DNA of 64,000 nt from Legionella gresilensis (GTDB lineage: Bacteria; Pseudomonadota; Gammaproteobacteria; Legionellales; Legionellaceae): the NCBI RefSeq assembly GCF_900639865.1, contig NZ_CAAAHX010000010.1, positions 35,360-99,359 on the forward strand, written 5' to 3'. Below, piece after piece: positions 19,785 to 27,072 of the stretch. The notes below the pieces were generated by a model, which was not told the DNA's origin, made no database searches, and worked only from the letters and a program-made list of their open reading frames with translations. Position 1 is the stretch's first letter, and every line of letters begins with the position of its first letter. Position numbers and translations under genes: made by a program.

Positions 19785-19945
19785 TATTGTTTCTTAAACC
19801 ATTGTTGTAACTTTTTTTTAGTTTGTAGTTGCTGTACTTTAATCCCTAAAAGATTCATGACTAGCACAATGCATACTAAACCATACGCAGGCCAAATATA
19901 AATTGAATAACCGCTCATTGCTAACCAAGTTATCAGTTTATTCAT
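19784..19945 (-). CDS. ccmD: Haem exporter protein CcmD (small)
   Basis: A 53-residue ORF that an ordinary length cut-off misses. It begins [20 protein letters not shown], has one membrane helix (about 18-35, containing the WPAYG of CcmD proteins) and a basic, coiled C-terminus ([13 protein letters not shown]). Its ATG overlaps the ccmC stop (ATGA) and its TAA overlaps the ccmE ATG. Position and sequence both match CcmD, which helps release holo-CcmE from the CcmABC complex. Confidence 0.92.
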   Translation of the reverse strand: MNKLITWLAMSGYSIYIWPAYGLVCIVLVMNLLGIKVQQLQTKKKLQQWFKKQ

Positions 19946-20685
19946 ATACTTTCCTTTTCAACTAAATCCTTTACCCAATGTTGTCGACGCTCCCGTAGTA
20001 ATAATTCATTTCTAGCTTTATATAAAACTACCCCTAGACAATAAAAGGAAAAACCTAAAATACTTATTAATAAAGGGTAAAGCATAGGCGCTGCTATTTT
20101 TGGTTTAGCAAAAACTGATAGTGTTGAACCTTGATGTAGGGTATTCCACCAATAGACAGAATAATGAATAATGGGTAGGTCAATTACGCCAACTAAAGCC
20201 AATATTGCAACAATTTTATCACCTTGGTCTCTATTACTAAATGCTCTACCTATCGCTAAAATTGCGATGTAAAGCAATAGCAAAATTAGCTCTGATGTTA
20301 GTCGCGCATCCCATACCCACCAAGCACCCCACATAGGCTTACCCCAGATACTTCCTGTAACAAGCGCGAGAAAAGCCATGATAGCACCTGTTTGCGCAAG
20401 GGTCATTAACATGATACCAGCTAGCTTAATCTGCCAGACTAACAATAATAAAGCACAAAATGCCATTGCAGCATATAATGCCATGGACATAAATGCCGTT
20501 GGAACATGAATGTAAATAATACGAAAGGCATCGCCCTGTTGGTAATCCGGAGGAGCAAATATTAACCCCCAAAATAAACCTATTACCAATAAAAAAGTCG
20601 TGACTATAGCTATTTTTGGCAACCAACGCCCAGTCAAGCAATAGAAAGACTTAGGTGATGCTAATTGATATAAAAATTTCCACAT
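19942..20685 (-). CDS. ccmC: Haem exporter protein CcmC
   Basis: 247 residues with six membrane helices and the tryptophan motif MWGAWWVWDARLTSELILL. CcmC delivers haem to CcmE. It is the first gene after the 457-bp spacer that separates it from ccmB, so it may have its own promoter. No strong promoter was recognised there. Confidence 0.96.
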   Translation of the reverse strand: MWKFLYQLASPKSFYCLTGRWLPKIAIVTTFLLVIGLFWGLIFAPPDYQQGDAFRIIYIHVPTAFMSMALYAAMAFCALLLLVWQIKLAGIMLMTLAQTGAIMAFLALVTGSIWGKPMWGAWWVWDARLTSELILLLLYIAILAIGRAFSNRDQGDKIVAILALVGVIDLPIIHYSVYWWNTLHQGSTLSVFAKPKIAAPMLYPLLISILGFSFYCLGVVLYKARNELLLRERRQHWVKDLVEKESI

Positions 20686-20865
20686 CGAAAGTTTAAGCTT
20701 TCAAAAAAAGACAAATTTTATCATGTATTAGACATGACATACTATAGTCTTACTAAACAAATTAAAATTTGAACTCCATTTAGTATAAATTCAATATAAA
20801 AAACTTGCCTCTTTCATAATGCACGTAGCTCCTGTCTTGAATAAAAAATTAAAGACAGGAGCTAT

Positions 20866-20985
20866 AGCACTTCTATGTATCCAGTAACCTTTAGCCGGAC
20901 TACGTCCTGAGGCTTGTCCGCGGATCCAGTGAGGTGGCTGGTTCCTGGATTCCGCAAACAAGCCGCGGAACGTAGGCATAGAGTT
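20866..20985. repeat. REP-like palindrome between ccmB and ccmC
   Basis: An imperfect palindrome: CTACGTCCTGAGGCTTGTCC from 20900 and its partner GCAAACAAGCCGCGGAACGT ending near 20973, with an unpaired centre of about 15 bases. Related elements occur at 40982-41067 and, in pieces, at 38644-38870. The short ORFs running through it, whose proteins begin MPTFRGLFAESR or similar, are products of the repeat and not genes. The rest of the 20686-21142 gap shows no gene. Confidence 0.75.
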
Positions 20986-21103
20986 AAGCTAGCCTCGCTA
21001 GTTATAATCGTAACCTGAATGAAACATAGCAATGGTAGGCACAAGGTTGGGGCTAGGCATAACGCAGCCTAACAGTTTTAATCATACTTGTAGTCTACTA
21101 TCA

Positions 21104-21136
21104 TTTGTTGGGCTGCACTTCGTTTAGTCCAACCTA
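21104..21136. repeat. Short palindromic repeat after ccmB
   Basis: GTTGGGCT at 21107-21114 pairs with AGTCCAAC at 21126-21133 (one G-T pair), in front of AACCTA. It resembles the GTTGGGCT...AGCCCAAC palindromes scattered in many gammaproteobacterial genomes. Lying just past the ccmB stop, it could act as a terminator or mRNA 3'-end stabiliser. Confidence 0.5.
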
Positions 21137-21142
21137 TGCTGG

Positions 21143-21820
21143 TTAACTTGTTAAGCTAATTCTTATAATTGCTGCAATAGCAAAAGGGAGAAAGCAGCTA
21201 CAAAGCAATGAAATTGCCAATAAAATAGCTAAAGTACCTGTTATTTGTGAAAATTCAAACATTTCTAAACTACTGCTACCGAATATCATAATAGGTAATG
21301 TGAGTGGCAATAAAATTAATGCCATCATAATACCTTTTTGTTGTAATTTAATGCTAAATGCAGCAGCTAATGAACATAAAGCTAAAATGGCAGGCGTACC
21401 AACAATTAAACTACTGACTAAAATCATTAATTCTAGTCCAGAAAAACGGAAGAATAATGCTAAAAAAGGGCAGAATATTAGTAACGGTAAAAGTGTCAAT
21501 AGCCAATGCACCGCCAATTTAGCACTAACAATGATTGTTAGTGAGTAGCCTGAAGTAAGCCACTGCTCAATAACCCCTTCTTCGTAGTCCTGCATAAATA
21601 ATCGATCTGATGCGAGCAACATAGCCAATAAAACAGCCACCCAGATAATCCCAGGAATAACCTGCTTTAAAATATCTATATTTGGAGGAAAAGTTAAAGG
21701 GAAGAAGACAACAATCATTATAAAAAACAGTATCGCATTCATTAGAAAACGAGGCTGTCGCATATTTAATAATAAATCACGTTTAAATTGTCTTTTAAAA
21801 CACTGCCATGACGTTAACAT
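21143..21820 (-). CDS. ccmB: Haem exporter permease CcmB
   Basis: 225 residues from the ATG at 21820, which overlaps the end of ccmA. The in-frame start at 21838 lies within ccmA and lacks support. Six membrane helices; the N-terminal cytoplasmic segment FKRQFKRDLLLNMRQP is typical of CcmB. With CcmA it forms the ABC part of the system that drives release of holo-CcmE. Confidence 0.94.
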   Translation of the reverse strand: MLTSWQCFKRQFKRDLLLNMRQPRFLMNAILFFIMIVVFFPLTFPPNIDILKQVIPGIIWVAVLLAMLLASDRLFMQDYEEGVIEQWLTSGYSLTIIVSAKLAVHWLLTLLPLLIFCPFLALFFRFSGLELMILVSSLIVGTPAILALCSLAAAFSIKLQQKGIMMALILLPLTLPIMIFGSSSLEMFEFSQITGTLAILLAISLLCSCFLPFAIAAIIRISLTS

Positions 21821-22419
21821 AATTGATATTCCTGGCAATTTTTAAAATTTTTAGGTAAAGCTTGATGGGAGGTCATAATGATTAAACCACCTTGCGCAAG
21901 ATGTTTGCTAAAACAACCCAATAAAATTTCTATAGATGTATTGTCTAATGCAATTAATGGCTCGTCCAATAACCAGAGCGGTGCTTTAGTCATTAAAAGA
22001 CGCAGTAGTGCTACACGTCGTAGTTGTCCTGATGATAACTGTGAACAAGGCTTATCCATTAAATCTTGTAATGAGAGAAGCCTAAGAAACTTCGGTAATG
22101 AAGAGGTATTATGCTGCCATTGTAAATCGAAAAGGCAATTTTCTCTGACTGTTAATTGACTGCTTAAACCTAATTTATGGCCCACATAACATAAGCTTCG
22201 CTGATAACTAGCTAAATTGTTATAAATTGACTGACCTTGCCAATGGATATCTCCATGTAAGGGCTGCAATAATCCGGCTAATATTTTTAATAAGGTTGTT
22301 TTTCCTACCCCATTAGGCCCTTGTAAATGAAGTAATGTCCCTGATTCAATGCTGAATTGAATCTCATTTAAAAGCGGCTTTTCTTCATAGTCAAAACAAA
22401 TAGAGCAAATATCAAGCAT
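21814..22419 (-). CDS. ccmA: Haem exporter ATPase CcmA
   Basis: 201-residue ABC ATPase: Walker A GPNGVGKTT, signature LSSGQLRRVALLR, Walker B LWLLDEPLIALD, and the H-loop in MTSHQ. The LSSGQ-R-R signature and short length are typical of CcmA. First gene of the minus-strand ccm cluster; it overlaps ccmB. Confidence 0.95.
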   Translation of the reverse strand: MLDICSICFDYEEKPLLNEIQFSIESGTLLHLQGPNGVGKTTLLKILAGLLQPLHGDIHWQGQSIYNNLASYQRSLCYVGHKLGLSSQLTVRENCLFDLQWQHNTSSLPKFLRLLSLQDLMDKPCSQLSSGQLRRVALLRLLMTKAPLWLLDEPLIALDNTSIEILLGCFSKHLAQGGLIIMTSHQALPKNFKNCQEYQLC

Positions 22420-22563
22420 AAAGTGTAATAATAAATAGAACCATGAGACTATATAATGTCTTTAATAAGGTATGCAAATATTAATTTATGATTAAATCAC
22501 TTAAATTGGTAAATAACTAGACTAAATTAATTTTTTAAATGAGAACCAATTCAAGCAAAACAC

Positions 22564-22592
22564 TTGCACCAAAGTGCAGTCACTGTGATAAT
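22564..22592 (+). promoter_or_regulatory. Probable sigma-70 promoter of sohB
   Basis: TTGCAC (22564-22569), a 17-base spacer and GATAAT (22587-22592), about 30 bases before the sohB ATG. Close to the sigma-70 consensus with the ideal spacing. Confidence 0.55.
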
Positions 22593-22619
22593 TATTTCCT
22601 TTTTTAATCAAGGGCTGCC

Positions 22620-23567
22620 ATGGATTTTCTCGCACAATATGGTTTATTTGCTTTAAAAGCACTGACAAGCGTTATTGCGATTCTTGTGCTTTTTGCAGGA
22701 TTATTAGCTTTAAGCAAAAAACATAAACCTAAACTGGAGATTACGCCACTGAATAAGCAATACGATGAGCTTAAACAGCGTATGTATCATGAGATAAAAG
22801 GTCATAAGTTAAAAAAGGAGAAAAAAAAGAAGAAGGAAAAAGCCTTAAAAGACAAACCTTCTTTATATGTCCTTGATTTTCATGGCGATATTAAAGCGTC
22901 TCAAGTTGAACAATTACGTGAAGTAATTACAGCCATTCTCTCTATTGCCAAAAAAAATGATGAAGTTGTTTTACGTTTAGAAAGCCCCGGCGGCTCAGTA
23001 AATGGCTATGGGCTTGCTGCCTCTCAGCTGCAGCGTATTCGCGATAGACAAATACCTCTTACAGTATGTATTGATAAGGTAGCAGCAAGTGGCGGTTATT
23101 TAATGTCTTGTGTTGCCAATCGGATTGTCGCTGCTCCGTTTGCTGTAATTGGTTCAATTGGTGTAGTTGCTCAATTACCTAATTTTCACCGTTGGCTTAA
23201 GAAAAACAATATTGATGTGGAATTAATTACTGCTGGCGAATACAAGCGTACATTAACCATGTTAGGTGAGAATACCGAAAAAGGACGGAAAAAATTTCAA
23301 GAAGAAATTGAAAAAATTCATCACGCCTTTCGCGATTATGTATTTGTCCATCGTCAACAACTTGATATTGATCAAGTATCTACAGGTGAACATTGGCTAG
23401 CCACGGATGCTTATAATTTAAAATTAGTTGATTATCTTAAGACAAGTGATGACTATATTATTGAAAGGATGAATGATTTTAATGTCTTTAAAATTAACAA
23501 ACCAACTAAGCCATCCCTTACAGAAAAGCTATTTAGACCTGCTTTAAACATTCTACAACCTTGGTAA
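22620..23567 (+). CDS. sohB: Inner-membrane S49 peptidase SohB
   Basis: 315 residues. One N-terminal membrane helix (about 8-31) is followed by a highly basic linker with a lysine run (residues 64-79) and the S49 (SppA/SohB) peptidase domain. The Ser-Lys dyad is visible: Ser157 in VAASGGYL and Lys209 in AGEYKRTLTMLGENTEKGR. Family members cleave signal peptides or membrane-protein fragments. AAGGG precedes the ATG. It stands alone, with a palindromic terminator after it. Confidence 0.95.
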   Translation: MDFLAQYGLFALKALTSVIAILVLFAGLLALSKKHKPKLEITPLNKQYDELKQRMYHEIKGHKLKKEKKKKKEKALKDKPSLYVLDFHGDIKASQVEQLREVITAILSIAKKNDEVVLRLESPGGSVNGYGLAASQLQRIRDRQIPLTVCIDKVAASGGYLMSCVANRIVAAPFAVIGSIGVVAQLPNFHRWLKKNNIDVELITAGEYKRTLTMLGENTEKGRKKFQEEIEKIHHAFRDYVFVHRQQLDIDQVSTGEHWLATDAYNLKLVDYLKTSDDYIIERMNDFNVFKINKPTKPSLTEKLFRPALNILQPW

Positions 23568-23591
23568 TTAAATTTTATACGCTTTAAAAAA

Positions 23592-23614
23592 CTAAAGGCG
23601 CCTAAGGCGCCTTA
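23592..23614. terminator. Palindromic bidirectional terminator
   Basis: AAGGCGCC / GGCGCCTT with a 3-base centre, A-rich before and AT-rich after. It lies between sohB and the convergent Gly/Gln-rich gene. Confidence 0.75.
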
Positions 23615-23620
23615 AATTGC

Positions 23621-23833
23621 TTAGCGGCGTTGACCACCTTGACCACCTTGACCACCTTGGCTACCACCTTGACCGCCTTGCTGACCACCTTGGCCACGAC
23701 CACCTCGTTCGTCTTGCTGGCCACTTTGACCTTGTTTTTGGCCTTGACCGAATTTTTGGCCGCCTTGTTGGCTATTTTGACCTTGTTTTTGACCGCCGGA
23801 CTGGTTTTGTTGATTCATATTATCTCTTTCCAT
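23621..23833 (-). CDS. Gly/Gln-rich low-complexity protein
   Basis: 70 residues from the ATG at 23833, chosen because AGGAGATATACC stands directly before it; the upstream in-frame codon at 23869 has no such site. After MERDNMNQQNQ the protein is almost only Gly, Gln, Lys, Ser and Arg, in irregular GGQ, GQKQGQ and QGGQGG repeats ending in QRR, so it is expected to be disordered. The strong ribosome site and clear terminator argue for an expressed gene despite low complexity. Function unknown. The plus-strand reading frames opposite it are artefacts of the repeat. Confidence 0.7.
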   Translation of the reverse strand: MERDNMNQQNQSGGQKQGQNSQQGGQKFGQGQKQGQSGQQDERGGRGQGGQQGGQGGSQGGQGGQGGQRR

Positions 23834-24014
23834 GGTATATCTCCTTTTTTTAAGTAGTGTATTAACCATAGTTTAAGATTTCAGAAATGGCAAATCAGTT
23901 TTTTATATTAATTTAAAAAATTTGTTAAATAACTAGGAGTTGTATTTTTTAAAGCAATTTTCTGAGAGTTATGTATACTTTAAGAATAAGAAATAGATAG
24001 CATGGAGTTTAATT

Positions 24015-24560
24015 ATGAGCGATTTTAAATCCAAGTTACCTAGCTTACAGGAACTTACGCATATGGCAGGTAAGCTATTTAAAGATGTAAAAAATAGTAT
24101 CTCGGAAATTATTGGTGAATATAAGCAAAACCGAGCTGACGATGAGCAATCTGATAATGTAGACAATACAAACTCTACAGTTTCATCTAATGATGTTGCT
24201 GCAAAGCGCTCCACAACCTCTACATCATCTACGACCAATGATATACATCATGGAACTATTAACCAACCAAACACTAATACTACCACAAGCTCAACTTCAG
24301 CAAGCTCAACGCAACCACTTAACAGTACAGTGGAAGCTCAAACAGTAGAACCCCTTGATGAGCTTACACCTACAGATACCGGGGTAGGCTACCAATCTAC
24401 TCCGAAAAAGACTACTAAGCGTAAGCCGAAAACAACACCAATGGAAGATAAATTATCTACTAACGAGTCAAATAAACCATCTACTAAGGTAAATTCAACC
24501 GATGTAGAGATAGAGCATCACGTTGATGAACAAAAACCTCTAAAAGATGACGTATTGTAA
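24015..24560 (+). CDS. Ser/Thr-rich mostly disordered protein
   Basis: 181 residues. A short amphipathic N-terminal part (LPSLQELTHMAGKLFKDV and on to about 45) is followed by a long tail of Ser, Thr, Asn, Pro and Lys, with runs such as TTSTSSTTND. No signal peptide or enzyme motif. GGAG precedes the ATG at good spacing, and a hairpin lies right after the stop. Not recognised; possibly a cytoplasmic or exported disordered protein. Confidence 0.7.
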   Translation: MSDFKSKLPSLQELTHMAGKLFKDVKNSISEIIGEYKQNRADDEQSDNVDNTNSTVSSNDVAAKRSTTSTSSTTNDIHHGTINQPNTNTTTSSTSASSTQPLNSTVEAQTVEPLDELTPTDTGVGYQSTPKKTTKRKPKTTPMEDKLSTNESNKPSTKVNSTDVEIEHHVDEQKPLKDDVL

Positions 24561-24565
24561 ATTAG

Positions 24566-24590
24566 ACCTCTTTCCAGTTTAGAAAGAGGT
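24566..24590. terminator. Bidirectional hairpin terminator
   Basis: A perfect 9-bp stem ACCTCTTTC / GAAAGAGGT with a 7-base loop, in the 58-bp gap between the disordered-protein gene and fleQ, which converge. Confidence 0.75.
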
Positions 24591-24618
24591 TTATTAATTA
24601 TATTTGCCAATTTGAAAT

Positions 24619-26025
24619 TTAAGCTCTCTCTGGCCGAGACAAACCGTATTTACGCATCTTTTCAACTAAGGTAGTGCGACGCATATTTAAATAATTAGCA
24701 GCGTGCGCAACCACCCAATCTGTTTCTTCTAAAGCTTGGCTAATTAATGCTAACTCCGTTTTCACTAAGTGTTCTTTTAAATTGATTCTATCAGCGCACA
24801 CACCTTGGTTAGCTTTCTGCAATAATGTTTCACGCTCACTATTTAAAACCCCTGTATCAGCTGAATTACCGTCATCAGGCCGGAAACGACGTGGCAAATC
24901 ATCAACATCAACAATATCATTGGGATATAAAATTGTTAATCGCTCAACTAAATTAGCTAGTTCTCTTACATTACCAGGCCAATCGTACTGTGCCAATGCA
25001 TTAAGAGCTGCTGGCAACAATCTAACTCCAGGACGACGTTCCCCTTCAATTTTTGAGACTAAGTCATTAAATAATAAATGCAAATCTTCCTTACGCGCAC
25101 GCAGTGGTGGCACTTCAATTGGAAAAACATTCAAACGATAAAAAAGGTCTTCTCTAAATTTACCTTCTTTTATAGCTTGCTCTAGATTACGATGTGTGGC
25201 TGCAATGATTCGCACATCTACAGCAATACTTTTATTACTTCCGACCCGTTCAAAACATCGTTCTTGCAAAACACGTAATAACTTTACTTGCATTGCTAAA
25301 GGCATGTCACCAATTTCATCAAGAAACAATGTACCGCCATGTGCTAATTCGAAACGACCTTGTCTTGAAGTAATTGCACCTGTGAAAGCACCTTTTTCAT
25401 GACCAAACAATTCACTTTCTAACAATTCAGCAGGAATAGCCCCACAGTTTATAGGAACAAAAGGCTTATTAGCCCGTGCTGATAACGCATGAATATTACG
25501 TGCAATAACTTCCTTACCTGTACCAGACTCACCTAAAACTAAAACACTTGCTTCTGTCTTAGCGACTTGGCCAATTAGTTTTCTGACTTGACGAATTGCT
25601 TCACTGTTACCCACTAAACTTCGAAATAAAGGCGTACGATTTTCATAAGCGACAAGGTAATTAATACTCTCTAAAGCAATTTGGCATTTATGAAGCGCTT
25701 CAAGTATTTGTGTATAAGTAAAAGGAAAATGAAGAACAGCAATGACATTGCTAAAATCGGCGGGCACAGTAAATGACGGAGGCCCTATTAATACAACAGG
25801 CAATTTTGGCATTGTTGTTTTTAACTTTTGTAGAACGTCAATTGTCGCTTCAAAAGAAGTAAGCGCTCCTACAATGATAATTCGAGTATTTTTAGCATCA
25901 AGCTCAAAAGGAATCGTGCTATCAGTCCAGAAATTTGGCTTTTCTAAAAAGTCCATGATAGTGATAAGTTTTTCGCGACGTTGCTGATCCTCATCAATGA
26001 TTAATATTTCCTCATTGATATGCAT
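24619..26025 (-). CDS. fleQ: Sigma-54-dependent flagellar regulator FleQ
   Basis: 468 residues. The N-terminal receiver-like FleQ domain (1-120) retains IIDEDQQRR but is divergent, as usual for FleQ. The AAA+ domain has Walker A GESGTGKE (165-172), the sigma-54 contact loop GAFTGA (212-217) and Walker B FLDEIGD (234-240). A Fis-type helix-turn-helix ends the protein (about 425-465). In Legionella and Pseudomonas FleQ drives flagellar genes with RpoN and binds c-di-GMP. AAGGATAGG precedes the ATG. No other flagellar gene is in the window. Confidence 0.95.
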   Translation of the reverse strand: MHINEEILIIDEDQQRREKLITIMDFLEKPNFWTDSTIPFELDAKNTRIIIVGALTSFEATIDVLQKLKTTMPKLPVVLIGPPSFTVPADFSNVIAVLHFPFTYTQILEALHKCQIALESINYLVAYENRTPLFRSLVGNSEAIRQVRKLIGQVAKTEASVLVLGESGTGKEVIARNIHALSARANKPFVPINCGAIPAELLESELFGHEKGAFTGAITSRQGRFELAHGGTLFLDEIGDMPLAMQVKLLRVLQERCFERVGSNKSIAVDVRIIAATHRNLEQAIKEGKFREDLFYRLNVFPIEVPPLRARKEDLHLLFNDLVSKIEGERRPGVRLLPAALNALAQYDWPGNVRELANLVERLTILYPNDIVDVDDLPRRFRPDDGNSADTGVLNSERETLLQKANQGVCADRINLKEHLVKTELALISQALEETDWVVAHAANYLNMRRTTLVEKMRKYGLSRPERA

Positions 26026-26189
26026 AACCTATCCTTGAGAAAGTAGCGTATTGTTATTCTTTGAGTATTAGTTAACGAACCCAACCTGTCAAATAAATGA
26101 CACAAATATAATTCTTGTCAATAAATTTGACTATTAGGAAACTAACCATTTCAGCATAAATTACACACCTAGGCGCTGTTCATAGAACG

Positions 26190-26789
26190 CTAGCGGAAAC
26201 AAGTGATTTGTGTAAAGGCATGACAACACTCTTTGCCAAAACAAAGTTTTTGGTTACCTATTGCTTTCGTCGCTGCGACATGCTTTTGAATAGAGAAACT
26301 ACTTACTTTAAGATAGCCCATACGACGACAAAAGGAATAAGCCGCTCGTCGCCCACATCCGCGCACCCCATCATAACACCAAGCGACACGATATTCATTG
26401 TAACGTGGGTAAACAAAGCGACGATAACGATAATGATAAGCTTTTGGTGGTTTATGTAATTGATAACCTACACAACGAATTGTTTTAAAGCCATTACATC
26501 GCCAACCTTTACATCGTTTAGGGCAAGAGATGTAATTAGTTAAGCCTACATTATGAGCAATTCGTTGCTGATCAGCACGCGCATATCCCATCATCTGGCA
26601 ATATCGATTCGCTACTGGTAAACCACAATTAACGCCCCCAACCATACAATAATCTAGGCGCTGGCCGTGATAATAGGGCTGCCAAAAATTACGATAGAAA
26701 AGTTGTGAACGTTGCACAGCATAAACACTTTGCATTAGCAGTAACAATAGAATACAAAGTAAGCTTTTATAGTAAACATTTCTTTTCAC
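26190..26789 (-). CDS. Exported Cys-rich protein with duplicated domain
   Basis: 199 residues with a clear signal peptide (1-24, ending SVYA). The mature part holds two copies of one Cys-rich domain: residues 44-107 and 134-197. In both, cysteines are spaced 7 and 9 apart (Cys48/55/64; Cys138/145/154) followed by MGY, and a last pair 8 apart (98/106; 189/197). Between the copies lies an Arg/Tyr-rich linker (AYHYRYRRFVYPRY). The cysteines suggest disulfide-bonded secreted or periplasmic domains. Family not recognised. It lies upstream of fleQ on the same strand, 164 bases away. Confidence 0.82.
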   Translation of the reverse strand: MKRNVYYKSLLCILLLLLMQSVYAVQRSQLFYRNFWQPYYHGQRLDYCMVGGVNCGLPVANRYCQMMGYARADQQRIAHNVGLTNYISCPKRCKGWRCNGFKTIRCVGYQLHKPPKAYHYRYRRFVYPRYNEYRVAWCYDGVRGCGRRAAYSFCRRMGYLKVSSFSIQKHVAATKAIGNQKLCFGKECCHAFTQITCFR

Positions 26790-26839
26790 AATCTAAAAAT
26801 CCTTATAAACTTAAATCCAACGTTATTTATGAACCTATT

Positions 26840-27002
26840 TAATTAACGTGAGTTCGACATAAAAGAGACCTAGGCTCTTTTATGGCGCTAAACGAACGTT
26901 ATCCCGTAAAATGCGAAGCATTTATACGGGATCTAGATTAAATATAACTAAATTCGACATAAACTATAGCAAATATAGTTTATGTCGAATTCACGTTAAT
27001 TA
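26840..27002. repeat. MITE-like nested inverted repeat
   Basis: A 163-bp block with 24-bp terminal inverted repeats differing at one base (26840-26863 and 26979-27002; core TTAACGTGARTTCGACAT). Inside are further hairpins: CATAAAAGAG...CTCTTTTATG, ATCCCGTAAA...ATACGGGAT, and a palindrome at 26951-26992 that repeats the TTCGACATAAACTATA motif. No ORF. It lies between the Cys-rich gene and dnaE and could fold into a cruciform or long RNA hairpin. Confidence 0.8.
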
Positions 27003-27072
27003 CTCATCGTAGCTGATGGTAATAAACAAAAAAAGAAGTTACTTTAAAAAAATCTTAAGTTTCAAGAGCTAT

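Noticed and set aside
20791..21044. Small minus-strand ORFs (62 and 60 codons) in the ccmB-ccmC gap
   Set aside because: They read through the REP-like palindrome; a similar protein start appears at 40872-41075 for the same reason.
23617..23857. Two plus-strand frames opposite the Gly/Gln-rich gene (His/Leu/Asp- and Thr/Leu-rich)
   Set aside because: They are forced by the GGQ repeats on the other strand, have no ribosome site, and the minus frame has a strong one.
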